Assembly: GCA_021736565.1 (NCBI GenBank)
Contig: JAIPFO010000009.1
Coordinates: 1-22,619, forward strand
Direction: 5' to 3'
Length of the DNA stretch: 22,619 nucleotides
Origin: Phycisphaerae bacterium
GTDB taxonomy: Bacteria; Planctomycetota; Phycisphaerae; Sedimentisphaerales; SM23-30
Under the pieces are notes generated by a model. The model ran no database searches and had not been told where the DNA came from. It saw nothing but the letters and a program-made list of their open reading frames with translations. Both the position numbers and the translations under genes were made by a program. Each line of letters starts with the position of its first letter. The stretch's first letter is position 1. This document shows positions 1-6,813 of the stretch, piece after piece.

Positions 1-135
1 GAACTTGAAGGAACTAATAATACAATTAAAGTCATTAAGCGAAAAGCATATGGCTATCATGACGAGGAATACTTTGCCCTAAAGGTCAAACAGGCCTTCC
101 CAGGGAAAGTATTTAATCAACTTTTTCCGAGTTGA
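1..135 (+). CDS. ISL3-family transposase, C-terminal fragment
   Basis: This is the last 44 codons of a transposase whose 5' part lies before the window. Frame 1 is open from base 1 and stops at TGA 133-135. The translated tail has the run EGTNNTIKVIKRKAYGYHD followed by EYFALKVKQAFPG. This is the conserved C-terminal end of the DDE domain of ISL3 (IS204/IS1001/IS1096/IS1165) transposases, where the N-N-x-I-K-x-I-K-R-x-A-Y-G motif surrounds the last acidic residue. The enzyme would cut and paste its own element. The reading frame overlaps the convergent M56 gene by 19 bp, which suggests that the element's end forms the end of that gene. Whether the full transposase is intact cannot be seen. 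Confidence 0.8.
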   Translation, partial: ELEGTNNTIKVIKRKAYGYHDEEYFALKVKQAFPGKVFNQLFPS

Positions 136-138
136 GCC
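1..138 (+). mobile_element. Right end of an ISL3-like insertion sequence
   Basis: The transposase tail is followed within 3 bp by a candidate terminal repeat. Read inward on the minus strand from 138 it is GGCTCAACTCGGAAAAAGTT, which resembles the GGCTCT...GGAAAA starts of ISL3-family ends. If so, the element boundary is at 138 and the adjacent 8 bp (139-146, tttaaatc) would be the target duplication. The left end is outside the window, so neither repeat pairing nor duplication can be confirmed. Confidence 0.4.
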
Positions 139-2414
139 TTTAAATCAAATTCTTCCTGACGGTTTTTTACATAAATCCAAAACTTACCTGGCCATAATCC
201 CTTGATCTTAAACTCAGCAACACCATCTTGAACTGCAATTTTAAAATTCTCATTATAGCTATTCCCGCCACTATCCGGATGATACTCAAATGGATTACAA
301 TAAGTGATCATCATATGGCCATTTTTATCAACCATCTCCGGGCTGATCCCGGTAATCTTTCCCGCACAATAAAGCGATTGACCAAGCGATATTTTAATAT
401 CCTTCTGACCCGCCATTATCCCCACAGGAAATTTCACACCATAGCCATCGGCATCGATGCGAAAATAATGCCTGGTATCACTGCGCAACGTATCCACTGC
501 AAACCGACCGGCCGCATCCGTTGTGGCCAGAACCATAGGGTTTTTTGAATAAGGGTCGCTGCTGCCGCGCCAGAATGGCCCTTCCTGCGAACTCACCAGG
601 CTTAATGTCGCCCCGGCAATCGGCTTACCCGTTTGGTCTGAAACCACAACACCGCTGGCAATATCAGCAGGTTCAAGCGGGATACGAATATCTTTGCCCT
701 GCTTTAATACCGCTTTCACCTCATTATACTGATAGCCCGGAGCGGTGATATCAATTTCTATTTCTCCTTCAGTACATAGACTGAATATCGCAGTACCACT
801 GTCATCAGTTACCGCTTCCATATAGTCGGTATGTGTCGCACTTGCCTCACCGGGTGTAGTATGCACCGCCGATAATTTAGCCTTTACCACACTTTCGCCA
901 TCCTTGCCGACAACTTTCACATTAGTGTCAAATCCTTTTCCAAGAACAAGCACCACGCCCTCGATCACACCACCCGGCCCTGTCTCAAGCGGACCTGCGA
1001 TCGCCGGTGCATAACCTTCCTTCGCGGCTGTCAAATAAACCTTTCCATAGTGCATCTTTTGTTCAAAATGACCATTTTTCAAGTTGACACTGTAGCTGGC
1101 ATAATAGGACGGCCGGATACTTCTGCCAGATAATACTCGCCAATCCGATGGCAGCGGTTTACCATCCCAGGTCTTAACCATTCCTTTTACGGTTATTTTG
1201 TCCTTTTCACTGTCCTCTTTACTATATTCACCATACTCACTGGTCCTGATCGGCCGATACTCCTCTTTGATCTCAACGATCTTCTCGATCCGCTCCTCAT
1301 CACTAAGCAGTTCACCGACGTACCCAACCGCCTCATTCGTCCCGACTCTTAACGCAACCAGCACAACACAGGAAACAACCAGCATCCCCCCTATCGCCAG
1401 CCAGTTCATCTTGATTAACGGCTTATGATCGGTGACAACCAACCGTTTCACCCTGTCGATCAAGCCGTTATTTTTAGAATTTCCGCTGAATCCTGCCATG
1501 GGAACCGCGGTGCCTGTATGAGTACCCCCTTGCAACCTCTCAGCCCAATCAACCAGCGCACGGGCATAGCTTATCGGTTCCCCGGTAGCGGTTACCGCCC
1601 GATCATCACAGCAGGCCTCCCGCTCAATACGAATCTGCCGACTCACCCACCAGACCGCCGGGTTGAAGAACAAAATCGCCTCAAACAGCATCTGCAAACA
1701 ATTGACCAGGTAGTCATACCGCCTAATATGCGCCAGCTCATGGGCGATCATAGCGTTAACCTGTTCGGCCGGTATGCCGCTAATGGCCGTAACCGGAAGA
1801 AATAGAACCGGGTAAAACACCCCTATAACCGCCGGAACGCTAAGACGCTCGCTTGCAAATACCCTTATCCTCCGCGAAATCCCCATACGACAGCGTAAGT
1901 TCTCAACGCTGGTGAGAATCGCACTATCCCCCACTTCACAGCAATCAATAGAAAAGCGACTGGCCCTCGCAACCTTCACCACCGCCCGAAGAACCATCAC
2001 AAACGCCCCCAAACACCACAAACCAAACCCAATAGCATAATAATCAATTTTACCCGTTGCATTATTAGCAACCGAAATTGAACGATCAGAACCCAACACG
2101 CTGTCAACCCCCGATGGCACCCCCCCAACAGCAGCATCAACCCCATCTAACGGCCAGGCAACATCCCCACCAGGAACCTCCACCGCCTGCCAGTCATATC
2201 CAAGAGCCGCCCAGGTAACAAAACCGCACACAACCATCAGCAACAGCATCACCACTGAAATATTATACCGCAAACCCGCAGCCTTAACCCCCACCGTCTT
2301 AAGAATAACCCACAACACACCGGCCAACACCGCACCCTGCCATAACGTGTGCAATAACGCATTGAACAAATGACGGCCACTTTCACTCTGAAGTATTTCG
2401 TATATCCAGTCCAT
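117..2414 (-). CDS. M56-family (BlaR1/MecR1-like) membrane metallopeptidase antirepressor
   Basis: This 765-residue polytopic protein senses a signal and inactivates its partner repressor by zinc-dependent proteolysis at the membrane. Hydrophobic segments lie near residues 15-40, 48-72, 124-147 and 337-357. The zinc-peptidase motif HELAH is at 225-229, in the context AMIAHELAHIRRYDY, and the family's downstream motif EREACCDD is at 264-271. After about residue 385 the protein is periplasmic and built of beta-rich repeats (GMVKTWDGKPLP, SGVVVSDQTGKPIAGATLSL) typical of carboxypeptidase-regulatory-like domains. The penicillin-binding sensor domain of BlaR1 is absent, so there is no reason to call it a beta-lactam sensor. 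The start codon overlaps the stop of the upstream BlaI gene by one base (TAATG). The last six residues and stop may be encoded by an insertion-sequence end. Confidence 0.92.
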   Translation of the reverse strand: MDWIYEILQSESGRHLFNALLHTLWQGAVLAGVLWVILKTVGVKAAGLRYNISVVMLLLMVVCGFVTWAALGYDWQAVEVPGGDVAWPLDGVDAAVGGVPSGVDSVLGSDRSISVANNATGKIDYYAIGFGLWCLGAFVMVLRAVVKVARASRFSIDCCEVGDSAILTSVENLRCRMGISRRIRVFASERLSVPAVIGVFYPVLFLPVTAISGIPAEQVNAMIAHELAHIRRYDYLVNCLQMLFEAILFFNPAVWWVSRQIRIEREACCDDRAVTATGEPISYARALVDWAERLQGGTHTGTAVPMAGFSGNSKNNGLIDRVKRLVVTDHKPLIKMNWLAIGGMLVVSCVVLVALRVGTNEAVGYVGELLSDEERIEKIVEIKEEYRPIRTSEYGEYSKEDSEKDKITVKGMVKTWDGKPLPSDWRVLSGRSIRPSYYASYSVNLKNGHFEQKMHYGKVYLTAAKEGYAPAIAGPLETGPGGVIEGVVLVLGKGFDTNVKVVGKDGESVVKAKLSAVHTTPGEASATHTDYMEAVTDDSGTAIFSLCTEGEIEIDITAPGYQYNEVKAVLKQGKDIRIPLEPADIASGVVVSDQTGKPIAGATLSLVSSQEGPFWRGSSDPYSKNPMVLATTDAAGRFAVDTLRSDTRHYFRIDADGYGVKFPVGIMAGQKDIKISLGQSLYCAGKITGISPEMVDKNGHMMITYCNPFEYHPDSGGNSYNENFKIAVQDGVAEFKIKGLWPGKFWIYVKNRQEEFDLKAQLGKS

Positions 2415-2800
2415 TACTTGTCTCCTTCCGGCTGATCATCGAGCACCTGTCGCATTCGCTGGAAATCTTCCGGCGACATTTCCCCTTCCTCAAGAAGCAA
2501 CTGCATCGCCGCGGTCGGCGAACCGCCAAAGAGATTAGTGACCATTCGCTTCATAAAAGACCCCAGAACATCACCCCGCGCCACATTCGGATAATAGACA
2601 TTCGCATTGCCCTTTCGACTATGGCCCAGCAATCCCTTCTTCTCCATCACCTGCAACACCGACAGCACAGTCGTATAAGCCCTCTCCTTACCATCAGGTA
2701 ATAAACCAAGCATCTCACGAGCCGTGCAAGGCCCACGGCCCCACAAGACACATAAAAACTGCATTTCCAAATCAGACGGCTTCTCTATTTTTGATGTCAT
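2414..2800 (-). CDS. BlaI/MecI/CopY-family transcriptional repressor
   Basis: A winged-helix repressor of about 128 residues and normal family length. The N-terminal half carries the recognisable LEMQFLCVLWGRGPCTAREM and RAYTTVLSVLQVMEKKGLL segments (helix-turn-helix plus wing). The C-terminal half is the dimerisation helix region that M56 partners cut. Three start codons lie in a row (TTG 2804-2806, ATG 2801-2803, ATG 2798-2800, read on the minus strand). The ribosome site AGGAG touches the TTG and sits 6 nt before the last ATG, so the last ATG is preferred. It is translationally coupled to the M56 gene. It should repress its own operon through the palindromes in its promoter until the M56 protein cleaves it. 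Confidence 0.93.
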   Translation of the reverse strand: MTSKIEKPSDLEMQFLCVLWGRGPCTAREMLGLLPDGKERAYTTVLSVLQVMEKKGLLGHSRKGNANVYYPNVARGDVLGSFMKRMVTNLFGGSPTAAMQLLLEEGEMSPEDFQRMRQVLDDQPEGDK

Positions 2801-2828
2801 CATCAACTCCTGTATAAAATATCATAAC

Positions 2829-2870
2829 TACTATGCCTATAGTATATACTACAAACACCGTAGATGCAAA
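2829..2870 (-). promoter_or_regulatory. blaI-M56 promoter with two inverted-repeat operators
   Basis: On the minus strand, TTTGCA (2865-2870) and TATACT (2841-2846) are separated by 18 bp and form a plausible sigma-70 promoter about 40 bp upstream of the blaI start. Two dyads overlap it. TACTA-N6-TAGTA (2829-2844) covers the -10 box, and CTAC-N7-GTAG (2849-2863) lies between the boxes. TACTA/TAGTA half-sites fit BlaI-type operators, and their position fits autorepression. Binding itself is inferred. Confidence 0.6.
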
Positions 2871-3069
2871 TTATTTTCTTTATTTTTTTAAACTTTCGTA
2901 AGATTCCCCAACCACAAACAAACCACAAACAATCATAACCTTATATAAAACAAACACTTACATCACTCCTAATAATCAAACCCAAACAACAACGCACTTG
3001 ACAATTAATGGTTATCGCGAAATTCTTCCGATAAAATATGATTATGAGCTTTTTTAACATAAGACAACT

Positions 3070-3194
3070 AACGCCCACAAGTAATACCAAACATGACTTC
3101 CACGTCATGTAACCTTTCATCCCTGGAATCGCCCTTTGAGACCCGAGAAACGGGCTTCAAATCCCGATCTATCGGGATAGGGCGCTGGCGTCAA
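3070..3194 (+). repeat. Dispersed structured intergenic repeat, copy A
   Basis: This is the longest of four related elements. It begins AACGCCCAC (3070-3078) and ends CGCTGGCGTCAA (3183-3194). ACGCC/GGCGT form imperfect terminal inverted repeats. It shares ATCGCCCTT, GGGCTTCAAA and CGCTGGCGTCAA in the same order with copy D at 19532. It also contains a perfect 7-bp hairpin ACATGAC-N6-GTCATGT (3091-3110) and the junction described at 3130-3184. No match to a known repeat family is recognised. Confidence 0.7.
3130..3184. other. Predicted three-way-junction structure inside repeat copy A
   Basis: CGCCCT (3130-3135) pairs with AGGGCG (3179-3184) and encloses two hairpins. The first pairs TTTGAG/TTCAAA and CCCG/CGGG around an AGAAA loop (3135-3161). 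The second is ATCCCGAT/ATCGGGAT with a CT centre (3161-3178). The pairing is seen directly in the sequence. Whether it is transcribed is unknown. Confidence 0.5.
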
Positions 3195-3335
3195 CGATAA
3201 TGGGTTTTTCATAGCGAAAAAGAAATACCTGTGCAATACTGGCATCTTCTACGGCAATAAAGGATTACGCAAATCCCTCACACGAACTATCAGTTGCCTG
3301 TTCTGACCAGCGTCAATTAAAAATTATATTTCATC

Positions 3336-3364
3336 GGTAAAAAAAACTGACTTTTTTCATTACC
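3336..3364. repeat. Hairpin with A-run/T-run stem
   Basis: GGTAA followed by an A-run (3336-3346) can pair with a T-run followed by CA and TTACC (3351-3364), with loop CTGAC and a two-base bulge. It lies about 105 bp before the DUF805 gene. It may act as a terminator for transcription entering from the left, or simply be AT-rich spacer. Confidence 0.35.
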
Positions 3365-3469
3365 TAACCAAGGTAAAATAGTAAGATATCCATAAATATA
3401 TATTCAGTACGAAACAGAAACCAAACATGCTAGTTACAACCCGAATATATTTAATCTGAAAGTCACATA

Positions 3470-4246
3470 ATGAAAGAATCCGAACAATCACTATACAGTT
3501 ACGAAGAAGACAGGGAGCGACAATTTATGGAGGAAAAACGGATTGAAAATGAATTAAAAGACGCAATTCGCCTTGAGCAGGATAACAAATGGGACGATGC
3601 GCTGGCAATTTACGATCGCCTTGCCAATGACCCACACAATATTGAAAATCGCCAATATGTAAAAAATAGTGCCAAGAGCCTACGCGAAAAAATGAATGTG
3701 GCTGGTATCGAAGAAGAGAATCTTACCTCTGAAGAATCTTACGAAAATTCTCTCAAGGCATCAAACAACATCTTCTCGTTCGCAGGAAGGATTACGCGTT
3801 CAAGATATAACATAATCATATTTTTGGGATTTGTTTTTTTATGCCTAAGTACTTATGTAATACCAGCAATATTATATAACGCTTATGGATGGCTATCAAT
3901 TTTGTTACTAGTAGTTTACGCCTGTGTGGCTATTGCTATTTTCTGGTGCGTACAGGCGGCTAATTCAAAACGATGTCATGATCGAAACAAAAATGCCAAT
4001 TTTGGTCTCATTAAATTAATACCACTTATTGGTCATTCTATCTTTTATTTTGAAATGATTTTTTCAGCAGGAACAAAGGGCTCGAATATCTATGGCCCCG
4101 ACATGGTGACTTATAATTTTAAATGCCCGATATGCCAAGCTAACTCGCAGTATTCTTATATGAGTATAGATATAATACAATGCCTTACATGCAAAAATGA
4201 AATTGAACTTATAAGTGATGATAAGGACAAGAATATACCTTATTAA
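3470..4246 (+). CDS. DUF805 membrane protein with helical N-terminus and C-terminal zinc ribbon
   Basis: A 258-residue protein in three parts. Residues 1-95 are charged and helical, with one TPR-like helix pair (EQDNKWDDALAIYDRLANDP). Residues 100-212 match the DUF805 pattern: an FAGRITRSRY entry motif, hydrophobic segments near 113-138, 140-162 and 180-199, the CHDRN motif at 169-173, IPLIG at 184-188 and the closing GTKGSNIYGPD. Residues 219-241 hold CPIC and CLTC (C219, C222, C238, C241), a rubredoxin-like zinc ribbon. DUF805 proteins are inner-membrane proteins of unknown function and are usually about 110-150 residues without these additions. ATG 3470 has no clear Shine-Dalgarno. The gene stands alone between the divergent BlaI operon and the homocysteine operon. 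Confidence 0.87.
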   Translation: MKESEQSLYSYEEDRERQFMEEKRIENELKDAIRLEQDNKWDDALAIYDRLANDPHNIENRQYVKNSAKSLREKMNVAGIEEENLTSEESYENSLKASNNIFSFAGRITRSRYNIIIFLGFVFLCLSTYVIPAILYNAYGWLSILLLVVYACVAIAIFWCVQAANSKRCHDRNKNANFGLIKLIPLIGHSIFYFEMIFSAGTKGSNIYGPDMVTYNFKCPICQANSQYSYMSIDIIQCLTCKNEIELISDDKDKNIPY

Positions 4247-4253
4247 CAATAAA

Positions 4254-4273
4254 TGAGAGAAATATTTTTCTCA
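4254..4273 (+). terminator. Perfectly nested hairpin after the DUF805 gene
   Basis: TGAGAGAAAT (4254-4263) and ATTTTTCTCA (4264-4273) are complementary apart from one position that is a G-U pair in RNA. It begins 8 bp after the stop codon. No T-run follows, so it may be a 3' end stabiliser rather than a true intrinsic terminator. Confidence 0.35.
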
Positions 4274-4349
4274 CCCAATCTTGCAATTCCTACCCAAAAT
4301 CACTTGAATTCACCACATGTTTTGTTATCATACATGCTGAGCATAAAAA

Positions 4350-4367
4350 TCAACTATGGACAGTTGA
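4350..4367 (+). promoter_or_regulatory. Inverted repeat in the leader of the homocysteine operon
   Basis: TCAACT-N6-AGTTGA (4350-4367) lies 25 bp before the DUF39 start and just upstream of the ribosome site GAGGA (4378-4382). A weak promoter-like pair, TTGTTA near 4323 and TAAAAA near 4345, lies before it. The dyad could be an operator for a sulfur or methionine regulator or a small leader hairpin. It does not match a SAM riboswitch that I recognise. Confidence 0.35.
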
Positions 4368-4392
4368 ATCATATTTTGAGGATATTCCAGCA

Positions 4393-5583
4393 ATGAAAAC
4401 CTACGAACAGATAAACGACCGGATCGAATCAGGCACTGCGGTAGTACTAACGGCCGATGAGATCATGGATTATGTCGACAAAAAGGGCCTTGAAGCCGCC
4501 GCCAAAGAGGTGGACGTTGTCACAACCGCCACATTTGGCGCGATGTGCTCTTCAGGCTGCTTCCTGAATTTTGGCCATTCAACCCCCAAAATTCGCATGA
4601 CCGAGGCATGGATCAACGATGTCCTGGTCTATACCGGCATTGCGGCAGTCGATGTCTTCCTGGGGGCCACCCAGATCCGCCACGGCGACCCGGCCAATAT
4701 GTACCACCCCGGCGATTTCCGCTACGGCGGCGGCCACGTGATCGAAGACCTCATCGCCGGCAAATCACTGCAGCTCTTCGCCCTTTCATACGGCACCGAC
4801 TGCTATCCGCTCCGCGAGATACGCACACAATTTACGATCAACGACCTGAACCAGGCCACGATGGTCAACCCGCGAAACTGCTACCAGAATTACAATGTCG
4901 GCATCAATAATTCCGACAAAACGATATATACTTACATGGGCCAGCTTGAGCCGAACCAGAAAAACGCGAACTACAGTTCAGCCGGCCAGCTTTCCCCCCT
5001 GTTAAACGACCCCTTCTATGATACCATTGGCGTGGGAACCCGCGTATGGCTGGCCGGAGCCCATGGGCATGTTTATTCCGAAGGCACACAACATGCCGGC
5101 CACTGCGAACGAACGCCCGGCGGCGTCCCAACCGAAGGGGCCGGCACGCTGGCCCTGACCGCGGATATGAAACAGATGAACAGTGAGTTTGTCCGGGGAG
5201 TCAGCCTCCGGGGCTATGGGGTCTCCCTTGCGATGGGCGTCGGCGTACCGATACCCATATTAAACGAACAGATACTCAAACGAACCTGTGTGCGCGACCG
5301 GGATATCCTGGCACCGGTCATTGATTACGGCCATGACTATCCTCAAAAAACCGGTAAAGTCGTCGCACAGGTCAATTACGAGCAGTTGCGATCGGGACAA
5401 ATTCAGATCAATGGCAAAAAAGTAGAGGTCGGCTCGCTCTCCTCCTACCACAAGGCCAATAAAATTGCCAATATACTCGCCGATGAGATCAGGCGGGGCG
5501 ACTTCCAACTGGCCAAACCGATTGCGGCCTTGCCGAAAGAGTCATCAATGAAATCTCTTGAGAAAAGGGGTGAAAATTCATGA
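4393..5583 (+). CDS. DUF39 homocysteine biosynthesis protein (COG1900)
   Basis: A 396-residue DUF39/HcyBio protein. In methanogens and some anaerobes this family, with the NIL-ferredoxin and COG2122 proteins, incorporates sulfide into aspartate semialdehyde to give homocysteine. Visible family features are the opening ADEIMDYVDKKGLEAAAKEV, the cysteine-rich segment ATFGAMCSSGCFLNFGHS (C52, C56), GTDCYPLR (C137), and the glycine-rich AGAHGHVYSEGTQHAG region. The family's catalytic and persulfide cysteines should be among C52/C56 and C137, but I cannot assign them firmly. There is no C-terminal CBS pair. A GAGGA site is 10 nt before the ATG. The stop overlaps the next start (ATGA), so it is the first gene of a tight three-gene operon. 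Confidence 0.92.
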   Translation: MKTYEQINDRIESGTAVVLTADEIMDYVDKKGLEAAAKEVDVVTTATFGAMCSSGCFLNFGHSTPKIRMTEAWINDVLVYTGIAAVDVFLGATQIRHGDPANMYHPGDFRYGGGHVIEDLIAGKSLQLFALSYGTDCYPLREIRTQFTINDLNQATMVNPRNCYQNYNVGINNSDKTIYTYMGQLEPNQKNANYSSAGQLSPLLNDPFYDTIGVGTRVWLAGAHGHVYSEGTQHAGHCERTPGGVPTEGAGTLALTADMKQMNSEFVRGVSLRGYGVSLAMGVGVPIPILNEQILKRTCVRDRDILAPVIDYGHDYPQKTGKVVAQVNYEQLRSGQIQINGKKVEVGSLSSYHKANKIANILADEIRRGDFQLAKPIAALPKESSMKSLEKRGENS

Positions 5584-5999
5584 GTGACATGATTACCAAA
5601 AAACTAATGCTGTACTTCCCAAAGTGCGAATGTGAAAAACCGATCATCTATCACCTCGTCAAAGATCACGACCTCATCGTCAATATCTTTCGGGCCAAGG
5701 TCACACCCGAAGAAGAGGGCCATCTGGTCCTGGACGTCACCGGAACCCGGGAAGCGATTGACGCGGGGATCGAGTTCATAAAAACCTTCGACGTCACCGT
5801 CAGCCTCACCGGCATCGGGGTAGTCCGCGAAGATGACCGATGTACCCATTGCGGCTATTGCGTACCCTACTGCCCCACCGACGCCCTCAGGGTCGCCGAC
5901 GACAAAACACGCGAAGTCCTCTACGACGAAACAAAGTGCATCGAATGCCTGGCATGTGTCCGGATCTGCCCCTTCGGTGCCTGCACCTCGACATTTTAA
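5580..5999 (+). CDS. NIL-domain protein with two [4Fe-4S] clusters
   Basis: A 139-residue protein. Residues 5-80 form a NIL domain, the small ACT-like fold also found in methionine transporter ATPases and suspected to bind sulfur amino acids. Residues 85-135 are a two-cluster ferredoxin: CTHCGYCVPYCP (C88, C91, C94, C98) and CIECLACVRICP (C120, C123, C126, C130), all eight cluster cysteines present. Homologues next to DUF39 genes are thought to deliver electrons for the reduction step in sulfide-to-homocysteine conversion. It overlaps the DUF39 gene by 4 bp and is followed after 3 bp by the COG2122 gene, so all three are probably made together in the cytoplasm. Confidence 0.92.
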   Translation: MSDMITKKLMLYFPKCECEKPIIYHLVKDHDLIVNIFRAKVTPEEEGHLVLDVTGTREAIDAGIEFIKTFDVTVSLTGIGVVREDDRCTHCGYCVPYCPTDALRVADDKTREVLYDETKCIECLACVRICPFGACTSTF

Positions 6000-6002
6000 C
6001 CC

Positions 6003-6695
6003 GTGAATCATAAACGAACCTGCCAAACATTTATCCATAAAGAAGCCGTCTTCCGTATCTGCTCTGACCAGTACGATGCCGTCACAGACGAGATCCTTCG
6101 ACAACGGAAGATCCTGGAGGCATATATCACCGACCACCCGGAATTCCAGCATGCGTTCGAACCCATTGAGCTCAAACCAAACGCCCCGGAGGTGGCCCAC
6201 CGCATGGCCCACGCCGCCAAACGCGTAGGACTCGGCCCCATGGCAGCAGTCGCCGGTACCATGGCCCAGCTGGCCGTCGAAGCCGCACTAAACAAAGGAG
6301 CCAAAGAAGCCATCGTTGAAAATGGCGGCGATATTTACCTCAAAACAACCAAGCCGGTCATCATCGGCCTCTACGCCGGCGACAACGACAAACTCAATAA
6401 ACTCGCCTTCGAACTCCAACCCGAAGAAACCGGCATTTCGATCTGTTCATCCAGCGGCAAGATGGGCCATTCAACCAGCCTGGGCAATTGCGACCTGGCA
6501 ACCGTCGTCGCTAAAGACGCCGCCCTGGCCGACACCGCAGCAACCCACGCCGCTAACTGCGTTAAAAGTAAAGACGATGTCGAAACCACACTAAACAAAA
6601 TTGCCGCAATCGAAGGCATCGATGGCATACTCATCATCAAAGAAGGCCAGATCGGCCTGGCCGGAAAATTGCCCAAACTTGTGAAGCACTCTTGA
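6003..6695 (+). CDS. UPF0280 / COG2122 ApbE-superfamily protein
   Basis: A 230-residue UPF0280 protein of normal family length. Distinctive segments are AVAGTMAQLAVEAAL (82-96), VENGGDIYLK (105-114) and SSGKMGHSTSLGNCDLATVV (150-169). These resemble the ApbE flavin-transferase fold but without its usual flavinylation use. In Methanosarcina a COG2122 protein has been tied to the same sulfide-to-homocysteine route as DUF39 and NIL-ferredoxin, so its place here as third gene is telling. The start is GTG at 6003, three bases after the previous stop, and no Shine-Dalgarno is visible, consistent with translational coupling. Its exact biochemical step is not settled. Confidence 0.9.
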   Translation: MNHKRTCQTFIHKEAVFRICSDQYDAVTDEILRQRKILEAYITDHPEFQHAFEPIELKPNAPEVAHRMAHAAKRVGLGPMAAVAGTMAQLAVEAALNKGAKEAIVENGGDIYLKTTKPVIIGLYAGDNDKLNKLAFELQPEETGISICSSSGKMGHSTSLGNCDLATVVAKDAALADTAATHAANCVKSKDDVETTLNKIAAIEGIDGILIIKEGQIGLAGKLPKLVKHS

Positions 6696-6732
6696 GTTTT
6701 TAACAGACCTAAAGAAAATTACCCATAAACCC

Positions 6733-6761
6733 TTTACATGGCCCTCAAAATATAGCCTAAT
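6733..6761 (+). promoter_or_regulatory. Weak sigma-70-like promoter before the PD40/heme protein
   Basis: TTTACA (6733-6738) and CCTAAT (6756-6761) are separated by 17 bp, 52 bp before the ATG at 6814. The -35 matches 5/6 and the -10 4/6. It is the best pair in the 118-bp gap after the homocysteine operon, but it is weak. Confidence 0.25.
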
Positions 6762-6813
6762 TCGTAGACTAATATTCTAACTCACATATCATTTTACTGA
6801 ACAGGAGTAGAAC

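Larger units (their letters stand above)
2871..3469. other. 599-bp intergenic stretch, AT-rich, no convincing gene
   Basis: No open frame with coding character was found on either strand between the BlaI promoter and the DUF805 gene. The stretch holds an inverted repeat TTATCG-N11-CGATAA (3012-3034), a TTGACA (2998-3003) without a good -10 partner, the structured repeat copy at 3070-3194, and an A/T hairpin at 3336-3364. The promoter of the DUF805 gene must lie here or just upstream of 3470. The best -10 candidate is TAAAAT near 3374-3379, with a poor -35. Confidence 0.6.

Noticed and set aside
117..2800. Beta-lactam resistance regulator pair
   Set aside because: No penicillin-binding sensor domain or beta-lactamase is present. 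BlaI-M56 pairs are common general regulators in this phylum.
3070..3194. CRISPR repeat or integron attC site
   Set aside because: The copies are kilobases apart, differ in length and interior, and lack regular spacing or GTTRRRY core sites.
4274..4392. SAM riboswitch before the homocysteine operon
   Set aside because: The gap is short and shows only a 6-bp dyad, without the conserved words or pseudoknot partners of known SAM riboswitch classes.
5604..6212. 202-codon open frame on the minus strand across the ferredoxin gene
   Set aside because: It lies opposite two well-recognised genes, and its translation shows no domain. It is a shadow of their codon pattern.
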